DNA of 64,000 bases from Candidatus Megaera endosymbiont of Mesostigma viride (GTDB taxonomy: Bacteria > Pseudomonadota > Alphaproteobacteria > Rickettsiales > Rickettsiaceae): contig CP084576.1 in assembly GCA_020410825.1 (NCBI GenBank), positions 124,001-188,000 on the forward strand. The letters run 5' to 3'. Below, one piece after another: positions 36,773 through 47,123 of the stretch. Each line of letters starts with the position of its first letter. Positions within the stretch are counted from its first letter, which is position 1. The position numbers and the translations under genes are program-made. The notes under the pieces are model-generated. The model was given only the letters and a program-made list of their open reading frames with translations. It was not told the DNA's origin and did no database searches.

Positions 36773-37160
36773 GGTAAAAAACTAAAAATAATAATAACTT
36801 ATAGTTATTGTTGACGAAACGTATAAAATCTTATAAAGTCACCCGCGAAGTAAGAGGGCATCTGTATGTTTTTTAATCAAAATCATGCAGATGCGTCAAG
36901 CTTTGGGGTCTAGAAAACCTCTTTAGAAATGGTTTGTATTAGCCTAATTGGTACACCCTCAATCAAGATTGGGGAGATGATAACTATGTACAAGGTCCTA
37001 AAGTGTAAAATAAAGTGATTTTTTAGGTCCTAAAAGTTATTGTAACTGAATTTCTACGGTTTTTTCTACTCCCCGATCGCCATTGATACAAATAATGTTA
37101 TTTTATGCCAGGTTATGGCGGTCACATCTATTATTGGTAAGTTTTATTTAAGGGATGTAA
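36773..37160. other. Spacer with a long hairpin, no gene seen
   Basis: Non-coding. Contains the inverted repeat at 36858-36894 and a direct repeat AGGTCCTAAA (near 36990 and 37022). Could hold an unrecognised RNA or the radC promoter. Confidence 0.45.
36858..36894. repeat. 11-bp hairpin (GCATCTGTATG / CATGCAGATGC)
   Basis: Arms at 36858-36868 and 36884-36894 pair with a single G-U, with a 15-base loop. No U-run follows directly, so a simple terminator is not certain; it may be part of a non-coding RNA or palindromic element. Confidence 0.55.
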
Positions 37161-37799
37161 ATGGGTTTAGCAACTAGTACTATAGGTGATTTAGAACAAC
37201 GGATTAGGGAAGAAGAACTGCTCACGAAATTATTTTCTTTTTACTATAAAGAGGTTGTAGAAGCAAATATAGTTGCCAAGACATTATTGGAGCGATTTGG
37301 AGATTTAGGGGAGATATTTTACACCGACAAATATAAATTATCGGTTATGATGCCCGAAGAGAAGTGCGTGCTAGAGGTCTTAGAATTATTAAAACAATTA
37401 ATTAGCGATATCTTGCGTACCAGAATAAAAAATACAAATGTGATTAGTAATCGAAAGGAACTTCTAGATTATTTGAAATTTACAATGGGTGGTTTAGATG
37501 TGGAGCAGTGCAGGCTCTTACTTTTAAACAAGAAAAATATTGTTTTGGTAGATGAGGTCATTTCCGAAGGTAGTTTGGATGTAGCTCCGTTATATTTACG
37601 GGAAATAATTAAAAAAGTTTTGTTTTACGGAGCGGCAGCTATTATTGTTGTACATAACCACCCTAGTGGTAATCCAGTACCTTCCGAGAATGATTGGATA
37701 ATTACCGATAAAATAATTAAGGCGTGTAAAGTTTTTGATGTATCAGTGCATGACCATATAATAGTAACTAAAGATAGTTATTTCAGTATTTTAACTTGA
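37161..37799 (+). CDS. radC: RadC family JAB/MPN-domain protein
   Basis: 212 residues. A helix-hairpin-helix region (AKTLLERFGDLGEIF) precedes the JAB metal motif VHNHPSGNPVPSENDW, with both histidines and the aspartate present. Ends SVHDHIIVTKDSYFSI, as in RadC. The precise cellular role of RadC proteins is unsettled; DNA repair or replication-fork maintenance has been suggested. Confidence 0.93.
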   Translation: MGLATSTIGDLEQRIREEELLTKLFSFYYKEVVEANIVAKTLLERFGDLGEIFYTDKYKLSVMMPEEKCVLEVLELLKQLISDILRTRIKNTNVISNRKELLDYLKFTMGGLDVEQCRLLLLNKKNIVLVDEVISEGSLDVAPLYLREIIKKVLFYGAAAIIVVHNHPSGNPVPSENDWIITDKIIKACKVFDVSVHDHIIVTKDSYFSILT

Positions 37800-37945
37800 T
37801 GTTTAGATCATCACAAGATATTTTAGACTTCAATAATCCAAGTTTTGATCGTTACCCCGAAGTGTTTTTATAGTGTGTTATAAAAATAGCGCCAAGCTGG
37901 GGATTGGATAAATTTATAATTTAAGACTAAATATTTAACCCAGGC

Positions 37946-39331
37946 ATGACTGTAGTTACAAGATTTGCACCTTCTCCCACAGGATTTCTACATATTGGAT
38001 CAGCTAGAACAGCTTTGTTTAATTATCTGTTTGCCAGAAAAAATAACGGCAAATTCCTGCTTAGGATTGAAGATACAGATAAAGAAAGATCAACACAAGA
38101 AGCGATGCAGGCTATTCTTGAGTCGCTGAAGTGGTTAGGCTTAGATTATGATGATGAGGTAGTATACCAATCAGCAAGAGAAGCAAGGCATCAGGAAGTA
38201 GCTTACAGTTTGGTTGAAGCTGGAAAAGCTTATTTCTGTTTCTCATCGCAAGAAGAGATAGCAGCTTTGCGGGCAGAAGCTATGGCTAAAAAACAGCATT
38301 TTATTTTTAATAGCCCTTGGAGGAATGCTGATGTTGCTCAGTATCCAACAGGTGTAAAACCAGTGGTGCGGTTAAAAGCTCCAAGGGAAGGTGTGACCGT
38401 AGTTAAGGACATTTTACAAGGCGATGTAGTAGTTCAGAATTGTCAGCTCGATGATATGGTAATGCTCCGTAGCGACGGTAGTCCCACCTATATGTTAGCA
38501 GTTGTTGTTGATGATCATGACATGGGTATTACGCATATCATTAGGGGTGATGATCACCTAAGCAATGCTCATCGCCAGCAAATTTTATATGAAGCTCTTG
38601 GGTATAAAGTACCGGCTATGGTACATATTCCTTTGATTCATGGTCCAGATGGTGCAAAATTATCGAAAAGGCACGGAGCTCTCGGTACGGAAAGTTATAA
38701 AGAAATGGGTTATTTACCGGAAGCCTTATGTAATTATTTGCTGAGGCTTGGTTGGAGTCATGGTGACGATGAAATAATTTCAAGAGATCAAGCAATAAAA
38801 TGGTTTAGTATTGAGGGATTAGGTAAATCAGCTGCTAGACTTGATTTTGATAGAATGAAAAATTTAAATGCTCATTACCTAAGACAGAAAAATGATTCAG
38901 AACTTGCTGAAATAGTAATAAATATGATTGAAGAAGATCATGCAATATCAAATGTTTCAAAAGGTAATATTTTAAAAGCAATGGCTAGTTTAAAACCAAG
39001 AGCTGAACTACTGGTTGATCTTAAACAAATGGCTCTTATGTACGTAGTAGATTTCCCGCTTTCCATTACTGCGGAAGCAAGGCAGATAATTTTAAATACT
39101 GATGAAAATCTTTTAATGCAAGTAAGAGAAACCCTGACCAGCCTTGGAAATTTCTCTAAAGATGTAATTCAAGAAAAATTAAAAGAGCTTGCGGAATTAG
39201 CTAATATGAAACTTGGTGAATTAATGCATTTTATCCGAGCTTTTATAGCTGGGGACGTTAAATCACCAAGCGTATTTGAAATGATCGAAATTTTAGGATT
39301 GGAACACTCGCTTAATAGGTTAAAAAAATAA
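37946..39331 (+). CDS. gltX: Glutamate-tRNA ligase
   Basis: 461 residues, class I aminoacyl-tRNA synthetase that charges tRNA-Glu (and often tRNA-Gln in alphaproteobacteria lacking GlnRS). The HIGH motif appears as FLHIGSARTALFNYLFAR at the start and the KMSKS equivalent as KLSKRHGA. RIEDTDKERS is also present. Rickettsiae usually have two gltX copies, so this may be one of a pair. holB follows by 16 bases. Confidence 0.96.
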   Translation: MTVVTRFAPSPTGFLHIGSARTALFNYLFARKNNGKFLLRIEDTDKERSTQEAMQAILESLKWLGLDYDDEVVYQSAREARHQEVAYSLVEAGKAYFCFSSQEEIAALRAEAMAKKQHFIFNSPWRNADVAQYPTGVKPVVRLKAPREGVTVVKDILQGDVVVQNCQLDDMVMLRSDGSPTYMLAVVVDDHDMGITHIIRGDDHLSNAHRQQILYEALGYKVPAMVHIPLIHGPDGAKLSKRHGALGTESYKEMGYLPEALCNYLLRLGWSHGDDEIISRDQAIKWFSIEGLGKSAARLDFDRMKNLNAHYLRQKNDSELAEIVINMIEEDHAISNVSKGNILKAMASLKPRAELLVDLKQMALMYVVDFPLSITAEARQIILNTDENLLMQVRETLTSLGNFSKDVIQEKLKELAELANMKLGELMHFIRAFIAGDVKSPSVFEMIEILGLEHSLNRLKK

Positions 39332-39347
39332 CCCTACATTTATAGGC

Positions 39348-40148
39348 ATGATCAAAGAATATCTGGCTCAAGCTCTAGACCTTAATAAGCTATATAGCGT
39401 TTACCTAGTGGACGTAAATGATTTGGAAGCTGCAATGAATGAAATTGTAGAATTTATTGGTAAAGCTTTTTATCAGCAGCAGAACACTTTGCGCCATCCT
39501 GACTTTATGCTGGTGAAAAAAATTGGGGATAGTGCAAAAAACATTTCGATGCAGCAAATTAGGGAATTACAGAATTTTCTGAATAAAACTTCAATTATTT
39601 CTGGTTACAAAACGGCTATTATTTACGGTGCAGACCAAATGAATTTAAATGCAGCGAATTCCTGTTTAAAGCTACTTGAAGACACTCCCAAAAACACTTA
39701 TATTTTCCTTGTAACAACTAATGCAGCTGCGATTTTACCGACTATTCGCTCAAGATGCAGAAAAATTACATATAATTATAATTCCGCTGTACCTGATAGT
39801 TGCATAAGCAAACAGGTGGATGACTATTATGTAAGGCCGTTTCTTAAAACAACTAAAATTGATGAGCATTTAGCTTATCTTAAAGATTTTAGTTCAAAAG
39901 ATAGGGAATTATGGGTTAAGTTTACCAGTAATGCTCAAAATTTAATTGCACGAGTTTGTAAAAAACTATCCGGCCATGAAGTTGCATTATCACCTTTAGA
40001 AAAGAAATTTTTAGATCAATTAATGCCAGTATCGATTAGTTACCTTACTAAACAATATGATAAACTGGTAAAATTAACTGATGATACAATTAATTTTGAT
40101 CTTGAGCTAAGAGCTAGTTATATTTTACTAATAAATATAATAAACTAA
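39348..40148 (+). CDS. holB: DNA polymerase III delta' subunit-like protein
   Basis: 266 residues. No Walker A, as in delta'. The typical SMQQIRELQNFLNKTS, AIIYGADQMNLNAANSCLKL, then LEDTPKNTYIFLVTT and ILPTIRSRCRKI are present, including the S-R-C motif that contacts neighbouring clamp-loader subunits. Part of the replisome clamp loader. Shorter than the enterobacterial protein, usual for rickettsiae. Confidence 0.9.
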   Translation: MIKEYLAQALDLNKLYSVYLVDVNDLEAAMNEIVEFIGKAFYQQQNTLRHPDFMLVKKIGDSAKNISMQQIRELQNFLNKTSIISGYKTAIIYGADQMNLNAANSCLKLLEDTPKNTYIFLVTTNAAAILPTIRSRCRKITYNYNSAVPDSCISKQVDDYYVRPFLKTTKIDEHLAYLKDFSSKDRELWVKFTSNAQNLIARVCKKLSGHEVALSPLEKKFLDQLMPVSISYLTKQYDKLVKLTDDTINFDLELRASYILLINIIN

Positions 40149-40167
40149 ATCGGTTTTACATAAAATT

Positions 40168-40250
40168 AATTGCAATATAAAATAGCGTTTTGTAGATTAT
40201 ATACTGCATATATTATATAATATTGCAATTCCTTGATAAAACGCTTTTTT
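40168..40250 (+). terminator. Terminator with an alternative crossing hairpin, between holB and sdhB
   Basis: AGCGTTTT (40184-40191) pairs with AAAACGCT (40238-40245), followed directly by a T-run. A second pair, AATTGCAATAT (40168-40178) with ATATTGCAATT (40220-40230), crosses it. The two stems cannot nest: either a pseudoknot or an alternative fold forms. Its position allows termination after holB or attenuation before sdhB. Confidence 0.6.
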
Positions 40251-40275
40251 AGAAATTAAATTTTTTGAGGGAAAT

Positions 40276-41061
40276 ATGGCAGAGTTAAGATTACCACCAA
40301 ATTCCAGAATTTCTGAAGGAAAAGTGCATGGAAACCTGGAAGATGCGGGTTATCCTAAAAAAGTTATTATATATCGTTATGATCCTGATTCTGGAGAAAA
40401 TCCAAGAATCGATACATTTTACATAGATTTAAATAAATGTGGACCAATGGTCTTGGATGCTCTAATTAAGATTAAAAATGAGGTTGATTCTACACTAACT
40501 TTTAGGAGATCTTGCCGTGAAGGGATTTGCGGTAGTTGTGCGATGAATATAGATGGAACTAATACCCTTGCTTGTACTAAATCTATAGACGAAGTTTCTG
40601 GTGATATTAAAATATATCCTCTCCCTCATATGAGTGTAATTAAAGATTTAGTTCCTGATTTAACCCATTTTTATGCTCAGTATGCTTCCATAGAACCATG
40701 GCTAAAAACTGATACTCCGGTAGAACAAGGACAGGAACGTTTGCAATCTGTAGAAGATCGAGAAAAACTGGACGGGTTATACGAATGTATATTATGTGCC
40801 TGTTGTTCTACCTCTTGCCCAAGTTATTGGTGGAACGGCGAAAAATATCTGGGCCCTGCTATATTGCTCCAGGCTTATAGATGGCTTGCTGATTCAAGAG
40901 ATGAAGCAAGCGGTAAAAGGCTTGATGCCTTAGAAGACCCTTTTAAACTTTATAGGTGTCATACAATCATGAATTGTACAAAAACTTGTCCAAAAGGTTT
41001 AAATCCTGCTAAAGCGATTGCTGAAATTAAGAAAAAAATGCTTGAAAGGCAAGGTTTGTAA
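40276..41061 (+). CDS. sdhB: Succinate dehydrogenase iron-sulfur subunit
   Basis: 261 residues. The 2Fe-2S ligands are in CREGICGSC with a later C in LACTK. The 4Fe-4S and 3Fe-4S ligands are in [16 protein letters not shown] and [17 protein letters not shown]. It passes electrons from SdhA to the membrane anchor in complex II. A GAGGGA site precedes the ATG. The sdhB-tilS-ftsH order is familiar from Rickettsia; sdhA, C and D lie elsewhere. Confidence 0.97.
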   Translation: MAELRLPPNSRISEGKVHGNLEDAGYPKKVIIYRYDPDSGENPRIDTFYIDLNKCGPMVLDALIKIKNEVDSTLTFRRSCREGICGSCAMNIDGTNTLACTKSIDEVSGDIKIYPLPHMSVIKDLVPDLTHFYAQYASIEPWLKTDTPVEQGQERLQSVEDREKLDGLYECILCACCSTSCPSYWWNGEKYLGPAILLQAYRWLADSRDEASGKRLDALEDPFKLYRCHTIMNCTKTCPKGLNPAKAIAEIKKKMLERQGL

Positions 41062-41080
41062 TTTTACTAATGGAATCTGT

Positions 41081-41386
41081 ATGAGTTTTAATAAGAATTT
41101 TATATATACTTTTTTAATTATTTTGTATCAATTACCTGTATATAGTGCCTTTGCTTATACTACTGATCGTAGTTTAATTAGTTATTTTAGCAATAATATT
41201 CTTTGGCGGCTGTTAGTATATGGCGGTTATTATAGCTTAGGGGCTATAGCAGTAAGTGCTTTATTAGCGTTAGTTTTTAAATCTTTTAGAGTATATATTG
41301 CCAGTTTAGGCATGGCTATTTTTGCAATATATTTATTGATATTAATATACGAAGTAGCAGAAGACCTCTCGTGGTTACCTGAGTAA
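41081..41386 (+). CDS. Small membrane protein of unknown function
   Basis: 101 residues from the ATG chosen here; the longer frame would overlap sdhB. A signal-like hydrophobic start (IYTFLIILYQLPVYSAFAY) is followed by two membrane segments (about 40-65 and 70-90) and an acidic end. It lies between sdhB and tilS. Probably a Rickettsiales-specific protein; function not recognised. Confidence 0.7.
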   Translation: MSFNKNFIYTFLIILYQLPVYSAFAYTTDRSLISYFSNNILWRLLVYGGYYSLGAIAVSALLALVFKSFRVYIASLGMAIFAIYLLILIYEVAEDLSWLPE

Positions 41387-41392
41387 GTAAGC

Positions 41393-42766
41393 GTGGCCGA
41401 AATTTCATCTCTTTTTCCTCTAGAAAAAAAGCTCACCTTTAATATGAATAATATTTTAGGTGCAAATAGGATTAGCAGATTAGCAGTTGCAGTTTCTGGA
41501 GGAGCTGATTCAACAGCTTTGTTGTATCTAATAGCAGAATGGGCTAAAGCGAGGAAAGTTGATATTACAATTTTTACTGTTAATCATAATTTGCGGCCAG
41601 AATCAAAACTAGAAATTAACTATGTTGAAAAATTAGCAGGCAGATTCAAATTCAAATTTGTGTCTTTATCCTGGAATTCAGGTGATAAAATAACAGCAAT
41701 ACAAGAGAGAGCAAGGAAAGCCCGTTACGATTTAATGAGCGAAAATTGCAAAAAGCTTGGAATTTCTTTATTGCTTACAGCCCATCATTTTGATGATATG
41801 CTGGAGACTTATTTAATAAGAAAATCCAAAAAATCTAGTCTTCTTGCTCATTTGCCTAATATTACTTATTTTTGGAACAATGTATGGATAGTACGCCCCT
41901 TATTTAATATAGAAAAGAAAGAACTTATAGAATATTTGTGCAAGAATAATATTACTTGGTTTGAAGATCAATCCAATCAAGCTGATAAATACGAAAGGAA
42001 TAGAATAAGGAAAAAACTTGCCACTCTTGCTAAAGCAGAAAAGGCCAACTTACTAGCTAACTATAATTTATCTAGTGAAAAAGCTAAATTGCTAAACCAG
42101 AGCTTAATACAATCTCTTGCGGAGGTAGTATCAATATATGAATGCGGCTTTGCAAAAATTAATATTGCTAAATTTAATGGATTAGAAGATGAAATAAAAA
42201 TTCCTATAATTAATTACGTTTTAACAGTAATTAGTGGTAAAACTATTATCCCTAGATACAGAAACGTAATTAACATAATATCTTTGCTTTCATCTAAAAG
42301 GTTTGTAACTTCTACTTTGAATCATTGTAAGTTAATTGTTAAAAATGAGGAGATAACAATTTATAAAGAAAAGGTATTTGTCGAGAACAGCTGCGATGAG
42401 AAGCAAGCCTATCAATATATCCAGCCAGGACCACTCACTAGACACGATTATCGGTTTCAACCTCCTTATTATGTTTATTATTGGGATAATAGATTCGAAA
42501 TTGTTCTTAATAAACCAGGCTATATTATTTCAAATCTAAAAATGGAAGAGTATATAACGCTAATACCCCAGTTAAATTTGGAAAATTTAGCTAAAGATAG
42601 TGATAATAACCATAAATCTATATTATTTACCCTACCAGTAATTAAAAATCTTGAAAAAGTGGTGGCTATTCCCCATATATCTTATTATGATGGTGGGGTG
42701 TTAAGTGGTGCTATAAAAGTGATTTTTAAACCTAACTTTATTTCACGTTTTACTCATTTTTTCTAG
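41393..42766 (+). CDS. tilS: tRNA(Ile)-lysidine synthase
   Basis: 457 residues. The PP-loop SGGADST is near residues 35-41, with TVNHNLRPES and TAHHFDDMLET following, all TilS signatures. It changes C34 of tRNA-Ile(CAU) to lysidine so the tRNA reads AUA codons, which matters in an AT-rich genome. The GTG start is the frame's first; an ATG 17 codons later is also possible, as neither has a clear ribosome site. Adjacent to ftsH by 9 bases. Confidence 0.94.
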   Translation: MAEISSLFPLEKKLTFNMNNILGANRISRLAVAVSGGADSTALLYLIAEWAKARKVDITIFTVNHNLRPESKLEINYVEKLAGRFKFKFVSLSWNSGDKITAIQERARKARYDLMSENCKKLGISLLLTAHHFDDMLETYLIRKSKKSSLLAHLPNITYFWNNVWIVRPLFNIEKKELIEYLCKNNITWFEDQSNQADKYERNRIRKKLATLAKAEKANLLANYNLSSEKAKLLNQSLIQSLAEVVSIYECGFAKINIAKFNGLEDEIKIPIINYVLTVISGKTIIPRYRNVINIISLLSSKRFVTSTLNHCKLIVKNEEITIYKEKVFVENSCDEKQAYQYIQPGPLTRHDYRFQPPYYVYYWDNRFEIVLNKPGYIISNLKMEEYITLIPQLNLENLAKDSDNNHKSILFTLPVIKNLEKVVAIPHISYYDGGVLSGAIKVIFKPNFISRFTHFF

Positions 42767-42775
42767 GAATTTTCA

Positions 42776-44713
42776 ATGAACAATCAGAACAGAAATATTT
42801 TTATTTGGATCTTTATTTTTATATTAATGATCGTGACTTTTAACGCTCTTCAGGGTGAGGGTTTTGGCTCTAGTAGGGAGAAGTTAGCCTTCTCTGATTT
42901 CTTGAATAAAGTTGATGCAAAACAAGTTTCCTCAGTTAAAATTCAAGGAAGAACATTAGACGGTACTTTTACCGATGGCACAAGCTTTTCTACTTATGCT
43001 GCTGACTATCCAGGATTGATTGATAAGCTTACAATGCACGGAGTATATGTTGATGTTATTCCGCCTGACACTAAAATGAATTCCATATTCAGTATTTTTA
43101 TTTCCTGGTTTCCAATGTTGCTTCTAATAGGGGTATGGGTTTTCTTTATGCGCCAGATGCAAGGCGGTAGCAAAGGAATGGGTTTTGGTAAATCCAAAGC
43201 CAAACTCTTATCTGATAAAGGACCAAAGATAACTTTCGCAGATGTAGCTGGTATTGATGAAGCGAAAGAAGAATTGTCTGAAATAGTAGATTTTCTGAGA
43301 AACCCTAGTAAATTCCAGAAACTAGGAGGTCAAATACCAAAAGGATGTTTATTGATAGGGCCTCCTGGAACTGGTAAAACTTTACTTGCAAAAGCTATAG
43401 CAGGTGAAGCGAATGTCCCATTTTTTAGTATATCTGGTTCTGATTTTGTCGAAATGTTTGTTGGTGTTGGTGCTAGTAGAGTAAGAGACATGTTTGAACA
43501 AGGGAAAAGAAACGCCCCGTGTATTATATTTATTGATGAAATAGATGCAGTAGGTCGTCACAGAGGAATAGGCCTTGGTGGTGGTAATGACGAGAGGGAA
43601 CAAACTCTTAACCAGATGCTTGTAGAAATGGATGGTTTTGAAGCAAATGAAGGAGTGGTAATTATTGCAGCAACCAATAGGCCAGACGTGCTTGATCCTG
43701 CGCTTCTTCGTCCTGGAAGGTTTGACAGACAGATTACAGTTTCAAATCCTGATATTAATGGTAGGGAGCAGATTTTGAAGGTACATTTGAAGAAAATCAA
43801 ATATTCCGATAAAGTAGACCCAAGAATTATTGCTCGGGGAACTCCAGGTTTTTCTGGGGCTGAACTGCAAAACCTTGTCAATGAAGCTGCCCTGCTTGCG
43901 GCAAGAGCTGGTAAGAAAATTGTGGAAATGGAAGATCTTGAAAACGCTAAAGATAAAGTATTAATGGGTGTAGAAAGAAGGTCGCTAGCCATGTCTGATG
44001 CAGAAAAAAAGCTGACTGCTTATCACGAAGGTGGCCACGCTTTAGTCGGTCTTTATTGTAGTGCTTCTGATCCGATTCATAAGGCAACTATTATTCCGAG
44101 AGGTAGAGCTCTCGGTATGGTTATGCGCCTTCCTGAAGGAGATAGACTCTCAATGACTTTCGAAAAAATGAAAGCAGATATCGCCGTTGCCATGGCAGGT
44201 AGGGTTGCAGAAGAAATAATTTTTGGTGCTGAAAAGGTTACATCCGGTGCGTCCTCTGATATAAAAATGGCTACTAATATGGCTCAAGCAATGGTGACAG
44301 AATGGGGGCTTAGTGAAAAGATTGGGCCGATTTTTTATGGTAAAACTAACGAGGATATGTATGCTTCAGGAGGTGGGGGGGATAAAGGTAGATCAGAAAA
44401 GACTTCGGAAATTATTGATGATGAAGTAAAAAAAGTAATAAAAGAAGGATATGATTTTGCTAAAAACATCCTTACAATCCACTTAGATCAATTACATATT
44501 CTAGCTAAAGCTTTAATAGAGCGTGAAACTATGTCAGGGAAAGAGATCAAGAATCTTCTTTCAGGGCGTGATATAGACAGTGAAGAAGAGAATGATTTTC
44601 CTTTTGGAAAGGACCAAAAAATTATTTCCAAGACTGTAAAGAAAACAGAACCAAAAGGAAGAGGTGTCAAAACAGCCGCAATTAAAAAAGTTAAGGAATC
44701 TAAGCCATCTTAA
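42776..44713 (+). CDS. ftsH: ATP-dependent zinc metalloprotease FtsH
   Basis: 645 residues. Two membrane segments (about 8-24 and 104-125) bracket a periplasmic part. The AAA module has GPPGTGKT (195-202), a Walker B region around [15 protein letters not shown] and the arginine-finger region RPGRFDRQ. The zinc protease motif HEGGH lies near 417. It degrades misassembled membrane proteins and short-lived cytoplasmic proteins. Basic C-terminal tail. Confidence 0.98.
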   Translation: MNNQNRNIFIWIFIFILMIVTFNALQGEGFGSSREKLAFSDFLNKVDAKQVSSVKIQGRTLDGTFTDGTSFSTYAADYPGLIDKLTMHGVYVDVIPPDTKMNSIFSIFISWFPMLLLIGVWVFFMRQMQGGSKGMGFGKSKAKLLSDKGPKITFADVAGIDEAKEELSEIVDFLRNPSKFQKLGGQIPKGCLLIGPPGTGKTLLAKAIAGEANVPFFSISGSDFVEMFVGVGASRVRDMFEQGKRNAPCIIFIDEIDAVGRHRGIGLGGGNDEREQTLNQMLVEMDGFEANEGVVIIAATNRPDVLDPALLRPGRFDRQITVSNPDINGREQILKVHLKKIKYSDKVDPRIIARGTPGFSGAELQNLVNEAALLAARAGKKIVEMEDLENAKDKVLMGVERRSLAMSDAEKKLTAYHEGGHALVGLYCSASDPIHKATIIPRGRALGMVMRLPEGDRLSMTFEKMKADIAVAMAGRVAEEIIFGAEKVTSGASSDIKMATNMAQAMVTEWGLSEKIGPIFYGKTNEDMYASGGGGDKGRSEKTSEIIDDEVKKVIKEGYDFAKNILTIHLDQLHILAKALIERETMSGKEIKNLLSGRDIDSEEENDFPFGKDQKIISKTVKKTEPKGRGVKTAAIKKVKESKPS

Positions 44714-44744
44714 GTAAGGACAATTTCCAAAGGAATTTAAAGGT

Positions 44745-45677
44745 ATGACAAAAACAAAAGTTCTAATTATTGGTTCTGGTCCTGCAGGATTTACCGCTGC
44801 TATATACGCGGCCCGTGCGGCTCTAGAACCGATATTAATCTGCGGTATGCAACCTGGTGGACAGTTAACTATTACTACTGACGTTGAAAATTACCCGGGT
44901 TTTGCAAAACCGATACAAGGTCCGCAGTTGATGCAAGCAATGGAAGCCCAGGCAGTGCATGTGGGGGCAAAACTCGTTTATGATTATGTTGAAAGGGTTG
45001 AGATAGCTAATAAACCTTTTCGAGCCTTTACTTCCTCAGGTGATGTATACGAAGCTGATACAGTTATTATTTGCACCGGTGCGGAAGCAAAATGGCTGGG
45101 GCTAAAATCTGAGCAGGAATTTCAAGGGTTTGGGGTATCAGGTTGTGCTACCTGTGATGGTTTTTTCTTTAAAAACAAAGAGGTCGTAGTAGTGGGGGGC
45201 GGTAATACGGCAGTAGAAGAAGCCTTATTTTTAACAAATCATGTGAGTAAAGTTTACTTGGTTCATAGAAGGAATGAGCTCCGAGCAGAGAAGATTTTGC
45301 AGGATAGATTATTTGCGAACAAAAAGGTAATTCCTATATGGAATCATGTATTAAATGAAGTTGTAGGTGCTAAAGACCCAAAATCAGTGACTGGAGTTCA
45401 TCTTAAAGATGTAACTTCTGGCCAGATTAAAGAAATTGCTTGTGAAGGGGTATTTATAGCAATAGGTCATAAGCCTAATACTGATATCTTTAAAGGCGTT
45501 GTTGATATGGATAGCGAAGGTTACATAATAACATCACCAGGTTCTACAAAAACTAGTGTTGAAGGAGTGTTTGCAGCTGGTGACGTTCAGGATAAAATAT
45601 ATCGTCAGGCGATAACTGCTGCCGGAACGGGCTGTATGGCCGCTCTGGAAGCTGATAAATATTTAAGAGGTTTATAG
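44745..45677 (+). CDS. trxB: Thioredoxin reductase
   Basis: 310 residues. FAD site GSGPAGFTAAIYAARA at the N-terminus, redox pair in CATCDGFFF, NADPH site VVGGGNTAVEEALFL, and the final FAGDVQDKIYRQA FAD motif. It keeps thioredoxin reduced in the cytoplasm. A purine-rich AAGGAATTTAAAGG precedes the start. Confidence 0.97.
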   Translation: MTKTKVLIIGSGPAGFTAAIYAARAALEPILICGMQPGGQLTITTDVENYPGFAKPIQGPQLMQAMEAQAVHVGAKLVYDYVERVEIANKPFRAFTSSGDVYEADTVIICTGAEAKWLGLKSEQEFQGFGVSGCATCDGFFFKNKEVVVVGGGNTAVEEALFLTNHVSKVYLVHRRNELRAEKILQDRLFANKKVIPIWNHVLNEVVGAKDPKSVTGVHLKDVTSGQIKEIACEGVFIAIGHKPNTDIFKGVVDMDSEGYIITSPGSTKTSVEGVFAAGDVQDKIYRQAITAAGTGCMAALEADKYLRGL

Positions 45678-45686
45678 TTAGTAGGA

Positions 45687-47108
45687 ATGATGGACACAAC
45701 CATAGAGAGGGTACTGCCTGCAAATATTAAAGCAGAGCAGATGCTGCTTGGGGCTGTTTTAATTAATCATACCTTGATTGAACAAGTAAATGAGTTCTTA
45801 AGAGCTGAACATTTTTTTGAACCTTTGCACCAAAAAATTTATAATTCGATTGAGGTTGTTGCTGATAAAGGCCTTACACCTTCAGTAATAGCCTTAAAGT
45901 CAATGCTTGATAAAGAGCCGTTATTTATTGAGTTAAACGGAGAGGAATATCTGATAAAATTAACGACCATGGCTATGGTTGTGATTAATCCTCATGATTA
46001 CGGCAAAATAATATTTGATCTTGCAATTAAGCGCAATCTAATACAAATAGGCGAAAATATTGTAAATACAGCTTATGATTCTACTTTGGAAAATACTGGA
46101 GCTGAGCAGCTTGAAATAGCTGAAAGTAAGTTATACCAACTTGCTAGTGAAGGAATTAATGAAAAAAGTTTTGTATCAATCAAGGACCACGTAGCTTCTT
46201 CCCTCAATAGCATTAACAGAGCGATGAAGAATTCTGATCATGTAACTGGAATCTCTACGGGCCTTACCGATCTTGATACAAAACTTTCAGGATTCCATAA
46301 TTCTGATCTTGTCATTATTGCAGGTCGTCCAGGCATGGGTAAAACTGCTTTTGCCATTAATTTTGCTTTTAATGCGTGTAGATCTCTGCTTAAAAAAACT
46401 GCTCCCGATTTACCCCCCCCTTCAGTTGGTTTTTTTTCTTTGGAAATGTCGTCTGAGCAGCTTTCTACTCGATTACTCTCAATGTTGACTAAAGTTGATT
46501 CTACCTTGCTGAGAAGTGGAAAAGTTAATGAAGAGCATTACAACGATTTAAGGAAAGCGGCAGCAGAACTTGCCCAGATACCATTCTTTATTGATGATAC
46601 TCCCGCACTGACAATATCAGCAGTTAGAACGAGAGCCCGTAAATTAAAAAGAAAGCATAATTTAGGAATTTTGTTTATAGATTATCTCCAACTCCTCCGT
46701 GGTTCTAATAAATCCGAAAATAGGGTTATTGAAGTCGCAGAAATTACCCAAGGGTTAAAAGCGCTTGCTAAGGAATTGAACATACCGGTTATAGCTTTAG
46801 CGCAGCTTTCAAGAGCAGTAGAACAAAGGGAAGATAAAAGGCCTATGCTATCTGATTTGCGCGAATCCGGCTCGATAGAACAGGATGCTGACGTGGTAAT
46901 GTTTTTATACAGGGAAGAATATTACTTAAGGAGGCAAGAACCCAAGCAAGATGACGTTAAATATTCTGAATGGGTGGATAAATTAAGTAAAGTTCATAAT
47001 TTTGCCGAAATTGTAGTTGCAAAACATCGTAACGGCGCTATCGGTAACGTGTCAGTGTACTATGAGGATAGGTATTCGACTGTTAGCAATCTAGAAAAAA
47101 TTCATTAA
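45687..47108 (+). CDS. dnaB: Replicative DNA helicase DnaB
   Basis: 473 residues. The N-terminal domain starts LPANIKAEQMLLGAVLINH. The RecA-like domain has Walker A GRPGMGKTAFA near 213, Walker B LFIDYLQLLRG and the DLRESGSIEQDADVVMFLYR motif. It unwinds DNA at the fork. Two methionines begin the frame and either may start. trxB ends 9 bases before it. Confidence 0.97.
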   Translation: MMDTTIERVLPANIKAEQMLLGAVLINHTLIEQVNEFLRAEHFFEPLHQKIYNSIEVVADKGLTPSVIALKSMLDKEPLFIELNGEEYLIKLTTMAMVVINPHDYGKIIFDLAIKRNLIQIGENIVNTAYDSTLENTGAEQLEIAESKLYQLASEGINEKSFVSIKDHVASSLNSINRAMKNSDHVTGISTGLTDLDTKLSGFHNSDLVIIAGRPGMGKTAFAINFAFNACRSLLKKTAPDLPPPSVGFFSLEMSSEQLSTRLLSMLTKVDSTLLRSGKVNEEHYNDLRKAAAELAQIPFFIDDTPALTISAVRTRARKLKRKHNLGILFIDYLQLLRGSNKSENRVIEVAEITQGLKALAKELNIPVIALAQLSRAVEQREDKRPMLSDLRESGSIEQDADVVMFLYREEYYLRRQEPKQDDVKYSEWVDKLSKVHNFAEIVVAKHRNGAIGNVSVYYEDRYSTVSNLEKIH

Positions 47109-47123
47109 ATTAATAAATTTTTT

